IMG/VR virus record: IMGVR_UViG_3300035187_000277
Coordinates: 1-27,870 of that record
Source of the DNA: a virus
Length of the DNA stretch: 27,870 bases
Direction: 5' to 3' (one strand)
Shown: in pieces, positions 16,609-25,456 of the stretch
Numbering within the stretch: the first letter of the stretch is position 1
Layout of the letters: each line of letters starts with the position of its first letter
Translations under genes and position numbers: made by a program
Notes under the pieces: model-generated
The model's input: only the letters and a program-made list of their open reading frames with translations
The model's database searches: none
What the model was told of the DNA's origin: nothing

Positions 16609-18483
16609 TTATCTTCCTATCCCAGCAATTCTATCGGCAGCAGATAAAGCGGCGTTGTTCTGTGACGGTCTACCGGTTCTATAATCATTTATGTATCTTT
16701 CTCTAGCAAGTTTCGCAGCGGCTGCTCTTTGAGCAATAAGTTGGTCAAGTTTATTTTGCTGAGAGGTTAAAAAGTCAGGAGTGAGTGCTGCTGTTTGATT
16801 ACTCATAGCTGTTTCCACAGCTTTAATACGAGCATCATACGAATCAGTCGCGGCTTTTTCTGCTCTTGTTAACCCTTCAACATATTTTTGATCCGCTAAC
16901 AAACCTTTAGCTTCAAGTCTAGCTTCTCTTTCCTCTGCTATACGTCTGTCAGATTGGGCTAGCTGCGCTTTAACTTCATCTCTTCTAGCTTGCAACTGGG
17001 CCATAGCAATATTTTCACCACTGGTTCTACTTCTAGCTTTTTCATCAAGGTTATAGAACGAGTTAACAGCAGTTGAATAAAGCTCGGCTTCTTTAGTTTT
17101 GGCAGCATCCACTTTGTCTTGCCTACGCTCAACCATACTAAGAGCAGTTGCAGATTTTGTACGAGCTGCTGTTTGCTCGGCAGACTTGAGTTCCATCTCA
17201 GATTTATCAAGTTCCCGACGGGCTTTTTGATAATCCTTAAGATCTTGCCCAAATCCTTTAACAGCTTCAGAAGCGCCCTTACCAATATTGACAAAAGCAT
17301 AAGGCGAAGACCCGCCAAGTATGCCAAGACCAGCCTCAAGAAGCCGCATGTTAGCTGCCTCTTTTTTATCTGTCTTAGCCTCTTCCCTCATTGTGTCTAT
17401 GCGGCTTTGTATCTTTTCAAAAAATTTAGGGTCAACCCCAGATTTTTCTTCGATTGTTTTTATTCGTTCTAAAGCAGCTTCATCAGTCAAAGCTTCTGGC
17501 TTTGGTAGCCCAGCCACATTTACAAGGCTTCTAGCCCTTTCTTCTGGAGATGCAGCAAAGTCACCAGTCTGGCCTGATCCCACAAAAGGTAATGAAGGCA
17601 CAGTTGAAGAAAGACCTGTAGTTGCCACAGCTTGTTTAACAGCGTCTTTGTTTGCTTGAGTCTGTCCCTGATCTGCTGTCCTATTAGCAAACGGATCAAT
17701 CTTGGGTCTACCCGTAGCATCGGCTCCAGGAGGAGCTGTCATTGTGCCGCGCTGTCCTTGTTCATACTGCTGCAAATATTTCTGCATATCAGCGGACATA
17801 TTTTGCGGCATAGCTCCACGTTGTGGTTGACCGGCTCTTTCTATGAATTCACTATAGGTAATATATTCCCCTGTATTAGGATCACGTTTCTTACGTTGAT
17901 TCATTGGACGAGAGAACAACTCAGTAATCCCACGGGTCATAGGGCCGTACATACCACTATCTTCAACAGGTAGTTGATCCCAAGTAAATCCCGCTAGTCG
18001 TAAATCGCTAGGCTGTCCAAGTTTTACTGCCCCTTGATTCTGAAACCGCTGCACGTCCCCACCACCAGCAAATGCAACCATGCCGCCATCAGCATAGTCA
18101 AACATGTTGTCAGGTACGGGTAGGCCGGAGATGCCACGCTCCATCGCAGGTGACGGCACTTGGTTATTACTGACAGCAACTTGACCGCCGTAGGCCATAC
18201 CGACTGGAGCTTGTTGCGGTGCAGCAGGCGGAGGCATAGCGGGTTGTGGGGGCGGTGCCATTCCAGTGTCTTGAGCGACTGTCGTACCGGATGGTGGTTG
18301 AGTGTTTGCAGCGACAATCCGTTGGATCGTCATCATCGCCATGAGTGCAGTCGTGGGGTCAATCTTTCCCGCAGCAGCGTCCATCTTCAGGCGTTGCACG
18401 TTAGATCCGTAAGTGGCAACAATGTCACCAACCGTACGATCTGCGGTCCTATTAACCGCTTTTTCTAGTGTCCGAAGGCTCAT
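16609..18483 (-). CDS. Internal/ejection-type virion protein with coiled coils, 624 aa
   Basis: Unknown enzymatic role; probably a structural internal protein. The N-terminus (1-60) is helical. Residues 65-150 are Pro/Gln/Gly-rich and include GMAYGG, then DYADGGMVAFAGGG. The second half is a long charged helix set (about 370-600) with repeated Glu/Lys/Arg/Ala, a predicted coiled coil. No membrane segment or catalytic motif is obvious. The start overlaps the upstream stop (ATGA), and the gene ends one base before the next gene's ATG, so the three genes 388-624-2276 are tightly coupled. This rising size order recalls T7 gp14-gp15-gp16, which supports an ejection role by analogy only. Confidence 0.75.
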   Translation of the reverse strand: MSLRTLEKAVNRTADRTVGDIVATYGSNVQRLKMDAAAGKIDPTTALMAMMTIQRIVAANTQPPSGTTVAQDTGMAPPPQPAMPPPAAPQQAPVGMAYGGQVAVSNNQVPSPAMERGISGLPVPDNMFDYADGGMVAFAGGGDVQRFQNQGAVKLGQPSDLRLAGFTWDQLPVEDSGMYGPMTRGITELFSRPMNQRKKRDPNTGEYITYSEFIERAGQPQRGAMPQNMSADMQKYLQQYEQGQRGTMTAPPGADATGRPKIDPFANRTADQGQTQANKDAVKQAVATTGLSSTVPSLPFVGSGQTGDFAASPEERARSLVNVAGLPKPEALTDEAALERIKTIEEKSGVDPKFFEKIQSRIDTMREEAKTDKKEAANMRLLEAGLGILGGSSPYAFVNIGKGASEAVKGFGQDLKDYQKARRELDKSEMELKSAEQTAARTKSATALSMVERRQDKVDAAKTKEAELYSTAVNSFYNLDEKARSRTSGENIAMAQLQARRDEVKAQLAQSDRRIAEEREARLEAKGLLADQKYVEGLTRAEKAATDSYDARIKAVETAMSNQTAALTPDFLTSQQNKLDQLIAQRAAAAKLARERYINDYRTGRPSQNNAALSAADRIAGIGR

Positions 18484-19646
18484 CCTTTACCCCCGCCAAG
18501 CATGTTATACAGCCCAATCCCTGTCAAGCCCAAGCCGGTTAACTGACTAGCAAAGCTCGGTGGGGGTGTAGTTGCCGTTTGTGTGGAACCCTGCATCGGG
18601 ATACCCCGCAACAGATTAGAGAGTTGACCCACTTGAGTCATACCATATTGTGCTTGATCTGTAAGTTGTTGACGCTGAGCATCCATTTTCTGCTGCTCAA
18701 TAGCACGTTGTAAATCACCAAACGCACCTTGTGTCTTGAGTACGTCAAGCTGACCAGCAAGTTGTTGTGTACCAAGCTGACCGAACGTACCTGCTAGCCC
18801 ACCAAGTCCTTGGGCCGCACCCAGCCTAGTTTGTGCAGCCTGCTGCTGTGCTGCCTGATTTGCTAATTGCGCCTGAAGATCTTGCCCTGCACCGAGCTGC
18901 TGAACCCCAAGTGCTGCTTGCAGGTTCTGACTACCGATACCCATTTGTGCTGCACGATCCCGCTCAAACTGAGCTTGAGCATTTTCAAACGCAGACTGTA
19001 GACCTTTAGCTTGAATATCCGCCAGTGTTGATTGAAGTCCTGCTTCTCTTGAACCTTGGAGTAGTGTTTGCCTAGCACCACCATAAGTGCCTTGACGCGC
19101 CGCAGCAAGATTCTGTCCTAACTGTGCTTCTCTAGCTGATTTAAGTGCCGCCGCCTGTTGACGATCCACAACCGACTGCATGTACGGCGACATGTAATTC
19201 TGAACTTCGGCGGCGCTGAACTGCCTAGCGGGGTCAAGTTGATAAGTAGTTAGCTGTGGCCCAGCTACGCCTAGCCCCTGATAGTTTTGGAGTGCTTGCA
19301 GTCCTGATGCCGCTGCTTGCCCAGCCTGTGTACCTAGTTGATATTGCCCAGGCGTACCCATCGTACCGAGCTGTTGTCCAACCGCTTGTTGGAAAGGCGA
19401 AAGATCAGCAACGCTGCCTCTGCCCATTAGCCCTGCTTGGAACAGTGGAGCATATTGCTCTTGATAAGCAGCTTGGCCTGTTAGCCCTTGAGGTCTTTCC
19501 CCGGTTATTCTAAAAATTTCAGATACACCACGACCAATTAGTCCTGGTTTGTAGCCTGTTTCGCCTTCTTTGCCGGTTCCTAGATAAAACTGCTCTAGGA
19601 CTTTTGGTATCTCGGCTGCGGTGGTAATTGTTTGCGTAGTGCTCAT
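18480..19646 (-). CDS. Ala/Gln-rich virion protein (T7 gp14-like by position)
   Basis: 388 residues, strongly enriched in Gln, Ala and Gly. Residues about 150-250 contain YMSPYMQSVVDRQQAAALKS followed by RQGTYGGARQTLL and DIQAKGLQSAFENAQAQFERD. I remember these as conserved in many environmental phage virion proteins. Most of the protein should be helical; the last 25 residues (LTGLGLTGIGLYNMLGGGKG) are hydrophobic. GAGG lies a short distance upstream of the ATG at 19646. The gene sits between the 1031-residue protein and the 624-residue protein, fitting an ejection set. Function is inferred. Confidence 0.78.
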   Translation of the reverse strand: MSTTQTITTAAEIPKVLEQFYLGTGKEGETGYKPGLIGRGVSEIFRITGERPQGLTGQAAYQEQYAPLFQAGLMGRGSVADLSPFQQAVGQQLGTMGTPGQYQLGTQAGQAAASGLQALQNYQGLGVAGPQLTTYQLDPARQFSAAEVQNYMSPYMQSVVDRQQAAALKSAREAQLGQNLAAARQGTYGGARQTLLQGSREAGLQSTLADIQAKGLQSAFENAQAQFERDRAAQMGIGSQNLQAALGVQQLGAGQDLQAQLANQAAQQQAAQTRLGAAQGLGGLAGTFGQLGTQQLAGQLDVLKTQGAFGDLQRAIEQQKMDAQRQQLTDQAQYGMTQVGQLSNLLRGIPMQGSTQTATTPPPSFASQLTGLGLTGIGLYNMLGGGKG

Positions 19647-19656
19647 AGTTATTTCC

Positions 19657-22600
19657 TCAAGCAGGCATCAAACGACCCGTGTCTACTTCGGGCGGTTGTT
19701 CTGTGGTGCCATGTCGTGCTTTTCTAACTCGATCCATCATGGCGTAAAGTTTCTTAGACCCAGCGTTACTGGAGCCGTTACCTAGATCTGCAACAACATC
19801 GGCAGGGATCACAAACTCTCCATCGGCAAGACGCGCCTCTTGAACACCCTCGATGGTAGCAGGCACACTATCACTCATGCCATCCCCTGCGCCATTTATT
19901 GTGCGTGGTTCGTTAGCAGGCCCAGTGGCACCCCCCGCAGCAAGTGCGCCAAGCCCAGCCATACCACCTGAAGCTGCACGGAACGGCACACGTCCAAGTG
20001 TTTCGGCAAACAAATCTGCCCCACGGCGTTTTTTACGTTCTTCTTCCTCTTCTTGTGCGGCCATAGCCTGTGCGTACTTGTCACCTTCAGACACCATACC
20101 GGCTGCACTAATTGCCATCGGCACCGCATACAATGTGCTTATGGGTTGATCTGCCACTGATTGAAATTTTTCAAATCCAGCAACTGCTTTGTCTTTAATG
20201 GTGTCTAGCGCAGAAGGTTGAGTAACTGGGGGTGTGCCAGGAGAAGCATTGAAAGCACCTAAATCAGCCGTAGGCATACTCGGAGTCATTATTTCTTTTG
20301 CAAAGTCAGTAGGTACTGTGGATATTTCTGGGGCAACAGGTAACGTAGAAGGACCACCAAACATCACACTATTCCCTACATTTCCAGCCATAAGATTTGG
20401 ATCTGTAAACCGACTAGCCGTATCAATAGCTGCCTGTGGTGCTGCTCCTGCACCTGTGGGTGCGGCTCCGCTTGTAAGCCCAAGATTTTGTGCGGCACTG
20501 CCAATGCCATAAGACATCAAGCCTGACATCAGACCGCGTTTAAAGTCAAAACCTTTCTCGCCGCCAAGACCGCCAGCAACACCAGAAATTAGTGCTTTAG
20601 TAGCAAGTCCTAACCCAGGGATAAACGGCGCTATGAACGGAGCAACTTTACCTACAGTCTTTAATACTTTCCTCCAACTGAAGTACTCAGGCAGGCCAGT
20701 CTGTGGATTTATAGTACCCGCACCACCTGCGGCTTGTAGCATCTGAGCTTCTTCGGGGCTAATGTGAGCTAGCATTGTGTCGCCAAACCGACCCTTTTGT
20801 GCCATCTCTTGAGCGTAGCCTTTCATGGCAATACTGCCTAGACCACGACCGACACCACCGCCTTCGGCGTATTGATAAAGCCCTCGAATACCGCTTGTAG
20901 CTGGAGCTACTGACTTAAACATGGTTGCTGGGAAGTATTCAGCACCGGTCCGTCCTTGTCTAAGCATCAAATGACGTAACGCCGCTTCTTGGTCGGCAGG
21001 ACTCATGTTTGCACGCGCAGCAGCTTCTAGTCCTTTAAGCTCAGGGCCAAATAAAACATTACGCGGCACATCAAAAACACCCTGCTTACGCGCTAGTTCT
21101 ACCGTAGCGGGAGTAAGCCCAAAGTCTTCAAACGAGAACTTCTTCTCCCCAGCCATTTCTGTTTTGCCACCTTCGGCAAGGGCTATTGGTCCGCCAGCGT
21201 AAGTTTGCACTACATCATCTGCAAAAGGGTCTTCTTTTGTTGGTGGAGTTCCCCCACCTCCTGGAGGTGTGTCTGGAGTACCCGCTTCTCTAATAGGCGC
21301 GTCCGGTCCTTCACGTTCTCCAAACAATATCCCAGGTATATCTAAATACCCTAAGTCAAAATAATCTTTATCTACTCCGCCAGTTGTAGTACCGCCAGCA
21401 TCACTTACACCACCTACGCCACCACCAACACCTATACCACCACCAACACCTATACCGCCTGCGCCACCACCGATAAACGAAGATCCTTCCCCGCCAACCG
21501 TATTACCTGCACCACCAACCGTATTACCCGCACCGCCAACCGTACTACCTGCGCCTCCCGTATTTGTTCCTACAGAACTAGGTGCCCCACCATAAGTTAA
21601 CGAAGGGGCAGCTAACGCATTAACCTGCGGTGGTGCAACTTGTTTTGCAGCGTTTATAGCCGCCGTTCTTTCTGCGGCTAATTGTTTTTGAGCAAAGAAC
21701 TGTGTAGGTGTCAAACCAATAGCGGCTTGGATATCAGTCTCTGGGATGTTGTACCGAGACATTTCATACGCAACAGACTGCGGTGTTATCGATGGGTTTG
21801 CAAAGTAGTTAGCAATATTTTTAAAGTACTGAGACTCTCCAATACCGCCCGGACGAGTTGCATAAGACAATCCTGCGGAGGGCTGCTCCGTTAGCGTCCC
21901 CATACCACTAGGCCCAATAGAACGAGTCATCGTTCTTAAGTTGGGTTGCCCTACATATTCCGATACAAGCCGACCTAGCCCACGCGACGGAGCTAGTTGT
22001 GTTGGCGCTTGATAAGGCGCATTAAAACCTGTCGGCACTGGGCTTGTAGGCGCACCTGCTGGTAACCCCAAAAGCTGAAAAGCTGCATCTGTAGCATTTG
22101 CCGGATCGTTGTATTTAATAATGGACTTAATCTGGTCCGGGGTGTACATCTTCAACAGATTCTGAACATATCCACGTTTGGTGTCTAAGCTAGCACCACT
22201 GTTCCACTGCAACCCACCGATGTTGTAGATTCTGCTTGAGGTTGGTATATCTGCGGCAACCGCACTAAGAGCCGCACCAAGCCCAGTATTTGTAGTAGTT
22301 GTGGGGATTGTAGTAGTTGTAGTGTTTGTCGTCCCAGTGTTTGTGGTGTTTCCAGTGTTTGTGGTGTTTGTGGTGTTTGTGGTGTTTGTAGTCCCAGTGT
22401 TTGGTTGGGCCAAAGCTGCTATTTGGGTATCGTTAAAACCTTGATTAACTCTGGCGGCAACCGTGGATTTCGCAAGTCCTGTAGCAGTTGCTAAAGCATT
22501 AATTCTAGCGGTGTACGCATCGTTAGCCTGTGAGTAAAGATCTTGGGCTATATCTGCGGTAACCGCACTTTCTTGCGTTGCACTGGGCTTTTTATTTAGC

Positions 22601-22752
22601 CCGTTAGCAAGCATCCAAGTAATGGTACCTTCGTCAATACCAGCACTCTCTAAATCTTTTGCTGTTATATCGTTGGCGTTAAACCAATTAATTTTTTTCT
22701 GAGCGTCGTATTTTGTTGGGTCCGCCCAATCAGCAGGAAGTGTAAGTGCCAT
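19657..22752 (-). CDS. Gly/Thr-rich virion protein, 1031 aa
   Basis: Probable virion component. Order of features: helical N-terminus (1-135); Thr/Asn repeats (about 120-152); variable middle; Gly-Val repeats (about 395-445); QTYAGGPIALAEGG; a segment with GDTMLAHISPEEAQMLQAAG and GTINPQTGLPEYF (about 660-700); a hydrophobic run of about 40 residues (VGKVAPFIAPFIPGLGLATK and following); and at the end SDSVPATIEGVQEARLADGE and FVIPADVVADLGNGSSNAG, then KLYAMMDRVRKARHG. These last blocks recur in phage proteins I remember as structural, without a firm function. Short YA-x-GG motifs are shared with the 624-residue neighbour. No enzymatic site is visible. The DNA repeats could change length by slippage. 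Confidence 0.78.
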   Translation of the reverse strand: MALTLPADWADPTKYDAQKKINWFNANDITAKDLESAGIDEGTITWMLANGLNKKPSATQESAVTADIAQDLYSQANDAYTARINALATATGLAKSTVAARVNQGFNDTQIAALAQPNTGTTNTTNTTNTTNTGNTTNTGTTNTTTTTIPTTTTNTGLGAALSAVAADIPTSSRIYNIGGLQWNSGASLDTKRGYVQNLLKMYTPDQIKSIIKYNDPANATDAAFQLLGLPAGAPTSPVPTGFNAPYQAPTQLAPSRGLGRLVSEYVGQPNLRTMTRSIGPSGMGTLTEQPSAGLSYATRPGGIGESQYFKNIANYFANPSITPQSVAYEMSRYNIPETDIQAAIGLTPTQFFAQKQLAAERTAAINAAKQVAPPQVNALAAPSLTYGGAPSSVGTNTGGAGSTVGGAGNTVGGAGNTVGGEGSSFIGGGAGGIGVGGGIGVGGGVGGVSDAGGTTTGGVDKDYFDLGYLDIPGILFGEREGPDAPIREAGTPDTPPGGGGTPPTKEDPFADDVVQTYAGGPIALAEGGKTEMAGEKKFSFEDFGLTPATVELARKQGVFDVPRNVLFGPELKGLEAAARANMSPADQEAALRHLMLRQGRTGAEYFPATMFKSVAPATSGIRGLYQYAEGGGVGRGLGSIAMKGYAQEMAQKGRFGDTMLAHISPEEAQMLQAAGGAGTINPQTGLPEYFSWRKVLKTVGKVAPFIAPFIPGLGLATKALISGVAGGLGGEKGFDFKRGLMSGLMSYGIGSAAQNLGLTSGAAPTGAGAAPQAAIDTASRFTDPNLMAGNVGNSVMFGGPSTLPVAPEISTVPTDFAKEIMTPSMPTADLGAFNASPGTPPVTQPSALDTIKDKAVAGFEKFQSVADQPISTLYAVPMAISAAGMVSEGDKYAQAMAAQEEEEERKKRRGADLFAETLGRVPFRAASGGMAGLGALAAGGATGPANEPRTINGAGDGMSDSVPATIEGVQEARLADGEFVIPADVVADLGNGSSNAGSKKLYAMMDRVRKARHGTTEQPPEVDTGRLMPA
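21421..21456 (-). repeat. Perfect 18-bp tandem repeat (two copies)
   Basis: ACCACCAACACCTATACC occurs back to back at 21421-21438 and 21439-21456. On the coding strand each copy encodes GIGVGG, keeping the reading frame. It lies in the glycine-rich stretch of the 1031-residue virion protein. Confidence 0.9.
21494..21556 (-). repeat. 21-bp tandem repeat, about three copies
   Basis: CCAACCGTA recurs at 21494, 21515 and 21536, a period of 21 bases with a few substitutions. Each unit encodes the heptad TVGGAGN. The period is a multiple of three, so gain or loss of units keeps the frame. Confidence 0.88.
22313..22404 (-). repeat. 9-bp GTGTTTGTG tandem repeats
   Basis: Four consecutive copies of GTGTTTGTG (last ending in A) cover 22355-22390, flanked by degenerate copies and two copies of GTCCCAGTGTTTG. 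On the coding strand this encodes the Thr/Asn run TNTTNTTNT, a low-complexity linker of the 1031-residue virion protein. Confidence 0.88.
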
Positions 22753-22760
22753 TATTTATC

Positions 22761-23528
22761 TCACGCAATAGTTACAGTTGGCGCATAACCAGCTAGTGTA
22801 AGAGACTTTGTTGGGTTAATTACGAATCGGTTAGGAATAGCAGAAACCCATGACAGCGTTGCAATTACAGAAGGAATGGCTGGTCTACTTGGACTAGACG
22901 AGGTAGGTAACGTTTGGATACTAACAGCGACATCGTCAGTTTTCCACATGATTTCTACGTAGTCTCTGGCGTTTAACTCTGTAAAAAAATTAAGTGCGGC
23001 AATTAAGTGCCCATCTACACCACCATGACTGTTTGGCACGGAGTATCTAGAATTTGAATTCGCTATGTTTGTACCGTTTTTTCTAAACCAAATATCTATG
23101 TCATGAATTTGCGCATCAGTATTAACGAGTTGAATACTAAATTGAAGATTATATAACCCGCTTACATAAGGAGTAATTCTTGAACTATTCTCAACAAAAA
23201 CTCCGTTTGAATAATCAGTCGTGTTGTACGTTACTGGATAAGCAGTTGTTGTATTCGCAGCAATTTGATCAGTGCTATCTTGAAACGCGCCGTAGGGTAC
23301 AACCAGTCCAGATCCAAACCCCGAAAGCGTGCTTGCGGTTACACTGCCTCCACTAAATGATCCACCAATAAATTGATTCGCACGATAAGACTGTGCCTCG
23401 TTAGGAGACAACGAATCCAAACGGTTAAAGTACAAACGCAACGCACGAATAAACTCGTTTTGCTGACGTACGTCATACTGTGGAGGCGGTAGCGGTAGCG
23501 CAGGTGCCCTGAACCCAACAAGCGCCAT
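22761..23528 (-). CDS. C1q-like receptor-binding or fibre protein
   Basis: 255 residues. Residues 1-55 (ALPLPPPQYDVRQQNEFIRALRLYFNRLDS region) are an N-terminal anchor that recurs on phage fibre-like proteins. Residues 50-75 are a Gly/Ser link. Residues 79-228 follow the C1q/TNF jelly-roll pattern: PYGAFQDS, then AYPVTYNTTDYSNGVFVEN, ITPYVSGLYNLQFSIQL, DIDIWFRKNGTNI, and FFTELNARDYVEIMWKTDD. C1q-like folds are trimeric and are used in phage head or tail fibres for host contact. The gene lies just after the gp10-like tail gene and starts two bases after its stop. Exact virion place is unknown. Confidence 0.8.
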   Translation of the reverse strand: MALVGFRAPALPLPPPQYDVRQQNEFIRALRLYFNRLDSLSPNEAQSYRANQFIGGSFSGGSVTASTLSGFGSGLVVPYGAFQDSTDQIAANTTTAYPVTYNTTDYSNGVFVENSSRITPYVSGLYNLQFSIQLVNTDAQIHDIDIWFRKNGTNIANSNSRYSVPNSHGGVDGHLIAALNFFTELNARDYVEIMWKTDDVAVSIQTLPTSSSPSRPAIPSVIATLSWVSAIPNRFVINPTKSLTLAGYAPTVTIA

Positions 23529-23530
23529 GA

Positions 23531-25453
23531 CTATCTCTTACCATCCGGGCGTACGTCAAGACGAAGCGAACCTAGCTGCCATTGCACTCCTAACTCGGTG
23601 GACTCTACCTTTAACGCCATCTGCCTACCACGGGCACGAATAAACACCTGATCTGTGTACTGGTCAATCGTTGCGCTACTAGAAATAACACTCTGAGTAT
23701 CCGACGCAGTGTTTGCGTAAGCACTTCCTGAGAACCTCTTAGGACGCATGGTCATCGTTACGGTCGGTGAAGCGGCTGTCGATTCCGTAAAGTTAAGGTC
23801 AGGCAGTAACCGTCTAGTCAGCATAAACTGCTCTCCGTCACCCAAGTCAAAATCAGAAGACTGGATGTAAGAAGTCATGGGAGCGCCGTCGTCGTTGACT
23901 CCATCTTCGTGCGCGTATACGTAACCTATATCTTCATTTTCACCTGTTTTACAAGCAATTGGGTTACCACGGAGCGCGGTATCTAGCCAAGCTGTACGAA
24001 CGATTTCGCCGTAGTACCAAGCGTTTTCTAAATGATTAAAGATGACGTAACGGTTATTCCACGTTGACTCTGCGCTTGGATAAAACCACCAAATCTCGGT
24101 AAACCCTTCGTTACTCCCGCAGACAATTTGGTCTGATTGGTTTAAATTTATATCTTGAAAGACGTATTGACGCAAGGTACAAGGCAGCGTCTGCACCTGA
24201 CCTGTATATACATAGAACTTATCCTGCCCCATCCAATACGTGACGTTGTTTGCTGTAGCTACTGCACGCGGCCCAATAATAGAGATGTTGTCAGCTAATT
24301 CTTGCAGCCCAAACACATCGGTCGTGCCCAGATACTGCATCGAATAAAGACTGGAGTTTGTCCAAATCAAAATCTCTTGGCGCGTCGCTAACGCACGGAC
24401 AATTTCCGAGCCTCTAGAAACCCGGATAAATCCAGCAGAATTAGATGTTGACGGAGTCCAATTTTGCGGCTCGTCTTGATTAGCCCAACGAATAAGCAAG
24501 GGATCAAAATCAGTCACCGCCCCACCATAAGGTTGACAACCAAAAGCCAAAAGATGTTTGTCGTTCTGAGACACTAAAGTCTGCATAGCAGTAGTAGGCA
24601 CGCCACTAGCACCTGTAAGGCTAGACAGAGGAACTGCGCGAGTATCTAGAACTGTCGATGGGTTTGGTAATGTCCCCCGCTCCCAGTAATAGATCGCTCC
24701 ATTACGGATATTCATTACGAGGTCGTTGTCAAAATTATCAAACCACCAATCTCGCTGTTGTAGAACAATAGGCGCGTTGCTTCCGTACCCCCAGCTAAAA
24801 GATCCATAACCTCCAGTACCCCAACCATATCCATAAGTGGTTACGGTATAGCCAGAAGAGATGGCATATTTAGCAGTGACCGCACCTCCACCGGTTCCAG
24901 AGTCCGAACTATTGGCTACTACAGGAACAACAGCATTTAAATTTGAAGACCTTGCCGATATTTTGTAAGACGTTGCGCTTACTATTTCTGTTATTTCATA
25001 ATCTTGGTCAAGCACTGCGGCTGTTATATTTCCGCCAAGACTAGCCGCTCCGCTAAACGTAACAAAATCGCCTATTGCGCGATTTGCTGGGCAGCTACTG
25101 TCTACAACCGTAATGATGGAAGATCCGTTTGTAACCGTAAACGTTGTGGTATTTGTTGTCGTACCGGCAGTTTCTAGGGGGGTTATATTGTAATAATAAC
25201 CACCAGCTTCTATGTAAACGTGGCTATCTGTACCTAGAGCAAGTAAATTATCACTGTAGGAAGTGATCCAGTTAAATAACTGCCTACAAACACCAAAGAA
25301 AAAATAAGTACTAGCTTTTTCCCAACCACCTATTTTTTGTGGGTAGCCTGAAAAGAATCGAATCTTGTCGCACTCATACCAACCACCTTCGCCGGAATAG
25401 CTCGTTTGGTCGCGGTTGACCCCTGGTCTAAAATTCAGTTTGAGGAATGGCAT
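23531..25453 (-). CDS. P22 gp10-like tail/DNA-stabilisation protein
   Basis: 640 residues. The N-terminus MPFLKLNFRPGVNRDQTSYS followed by GEGGWYECDKIRFFSGYPQK and IGGWEK is the hallmark start of a family found in many aquatic podoviruses and related to P22 gp10-type tail accessory proteins. The rest is rich in Trp, Tyr and Gly with repeated beta-strand pairs (DPLLIRWANQDEPQNWTP, YWMGQDKFYVYTGQ, IWWFYPSAEST, YAHEDGVNDDGAPMTSYIQS), fitting a beta-propeller-like tail protein that closes the portal channel. SD-like GAGGTGAT lies just upstream of the ATG at 25453. It directly follows the lysozyme gene. Confidence 0.85.
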   Translation of the reverse strand: MPFLKLNFRPGVNRDQTSYSGEGGWYECDKIRFFSGYPQKIGGWEKASTYFFFGVCRQLFNWITSYSDNLLALGTDSHVYIEAGGYYYNITPLETAGTTTNTTTFTVTNGSSIITVVDSSCPANRAIGDFVTFSGAASLGGNITAAVLDQDYEITEIVSATSYKISARSSNLNAVVPVVANSSDSGTGGGAVTAKYAISSGYTVTTYGYGWGTGGYGSFSWGYGSNAPIVLQQRDWWFDNFDNDLVMNIRNGAIYYWERGTLPNPSTVLDTRAVPLSSLTGASGVPTTAMQTLVSQNDKHLLAFGCQPYGGAVTDFDPLLIRWANQDEPQNWTPSTSNSAGFIRVSRGSEIVRALATRQEILIWTNSSLYSMQYLGTTDVFGLQELADNISIIGPRAVATANNVTYWMGQDKFYVYTGQVQTLPCTLRQYVFQDINLNQSDQIVCGSNEGFTEIWWFYPSAESTWNNRYVIFNHLENAWYYGEIVRTAWLDTALRGNPIACKTGENEDIGYVYAHEDGVNDDGAPMTSYIQSSDFDLGDGEQFMLTRRLLPDLNFTESTAASPTVTMTMRPKRFSGSAYANTASDTQSVISSSATIDQYTDQVFIRARGRQMALKVESTELGVQWQLGSLRLDVRPDGKR

Positions 25454-25456
25454 CGA

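Noticed and set aside
21400-21560. Short repeats in the 1031-residue gene as a CRISPR array
   Set aside because: Repeats are directly adjacent with no spacers, are multiples of three, and encode glycine-rich peptide in frame.
22761-23528. Diversity-generating retroelement target in the C1q-like gene
   Set aside because: No reverse transcriptase or template repeat is present in the window and the fold is not a C-type lectin.
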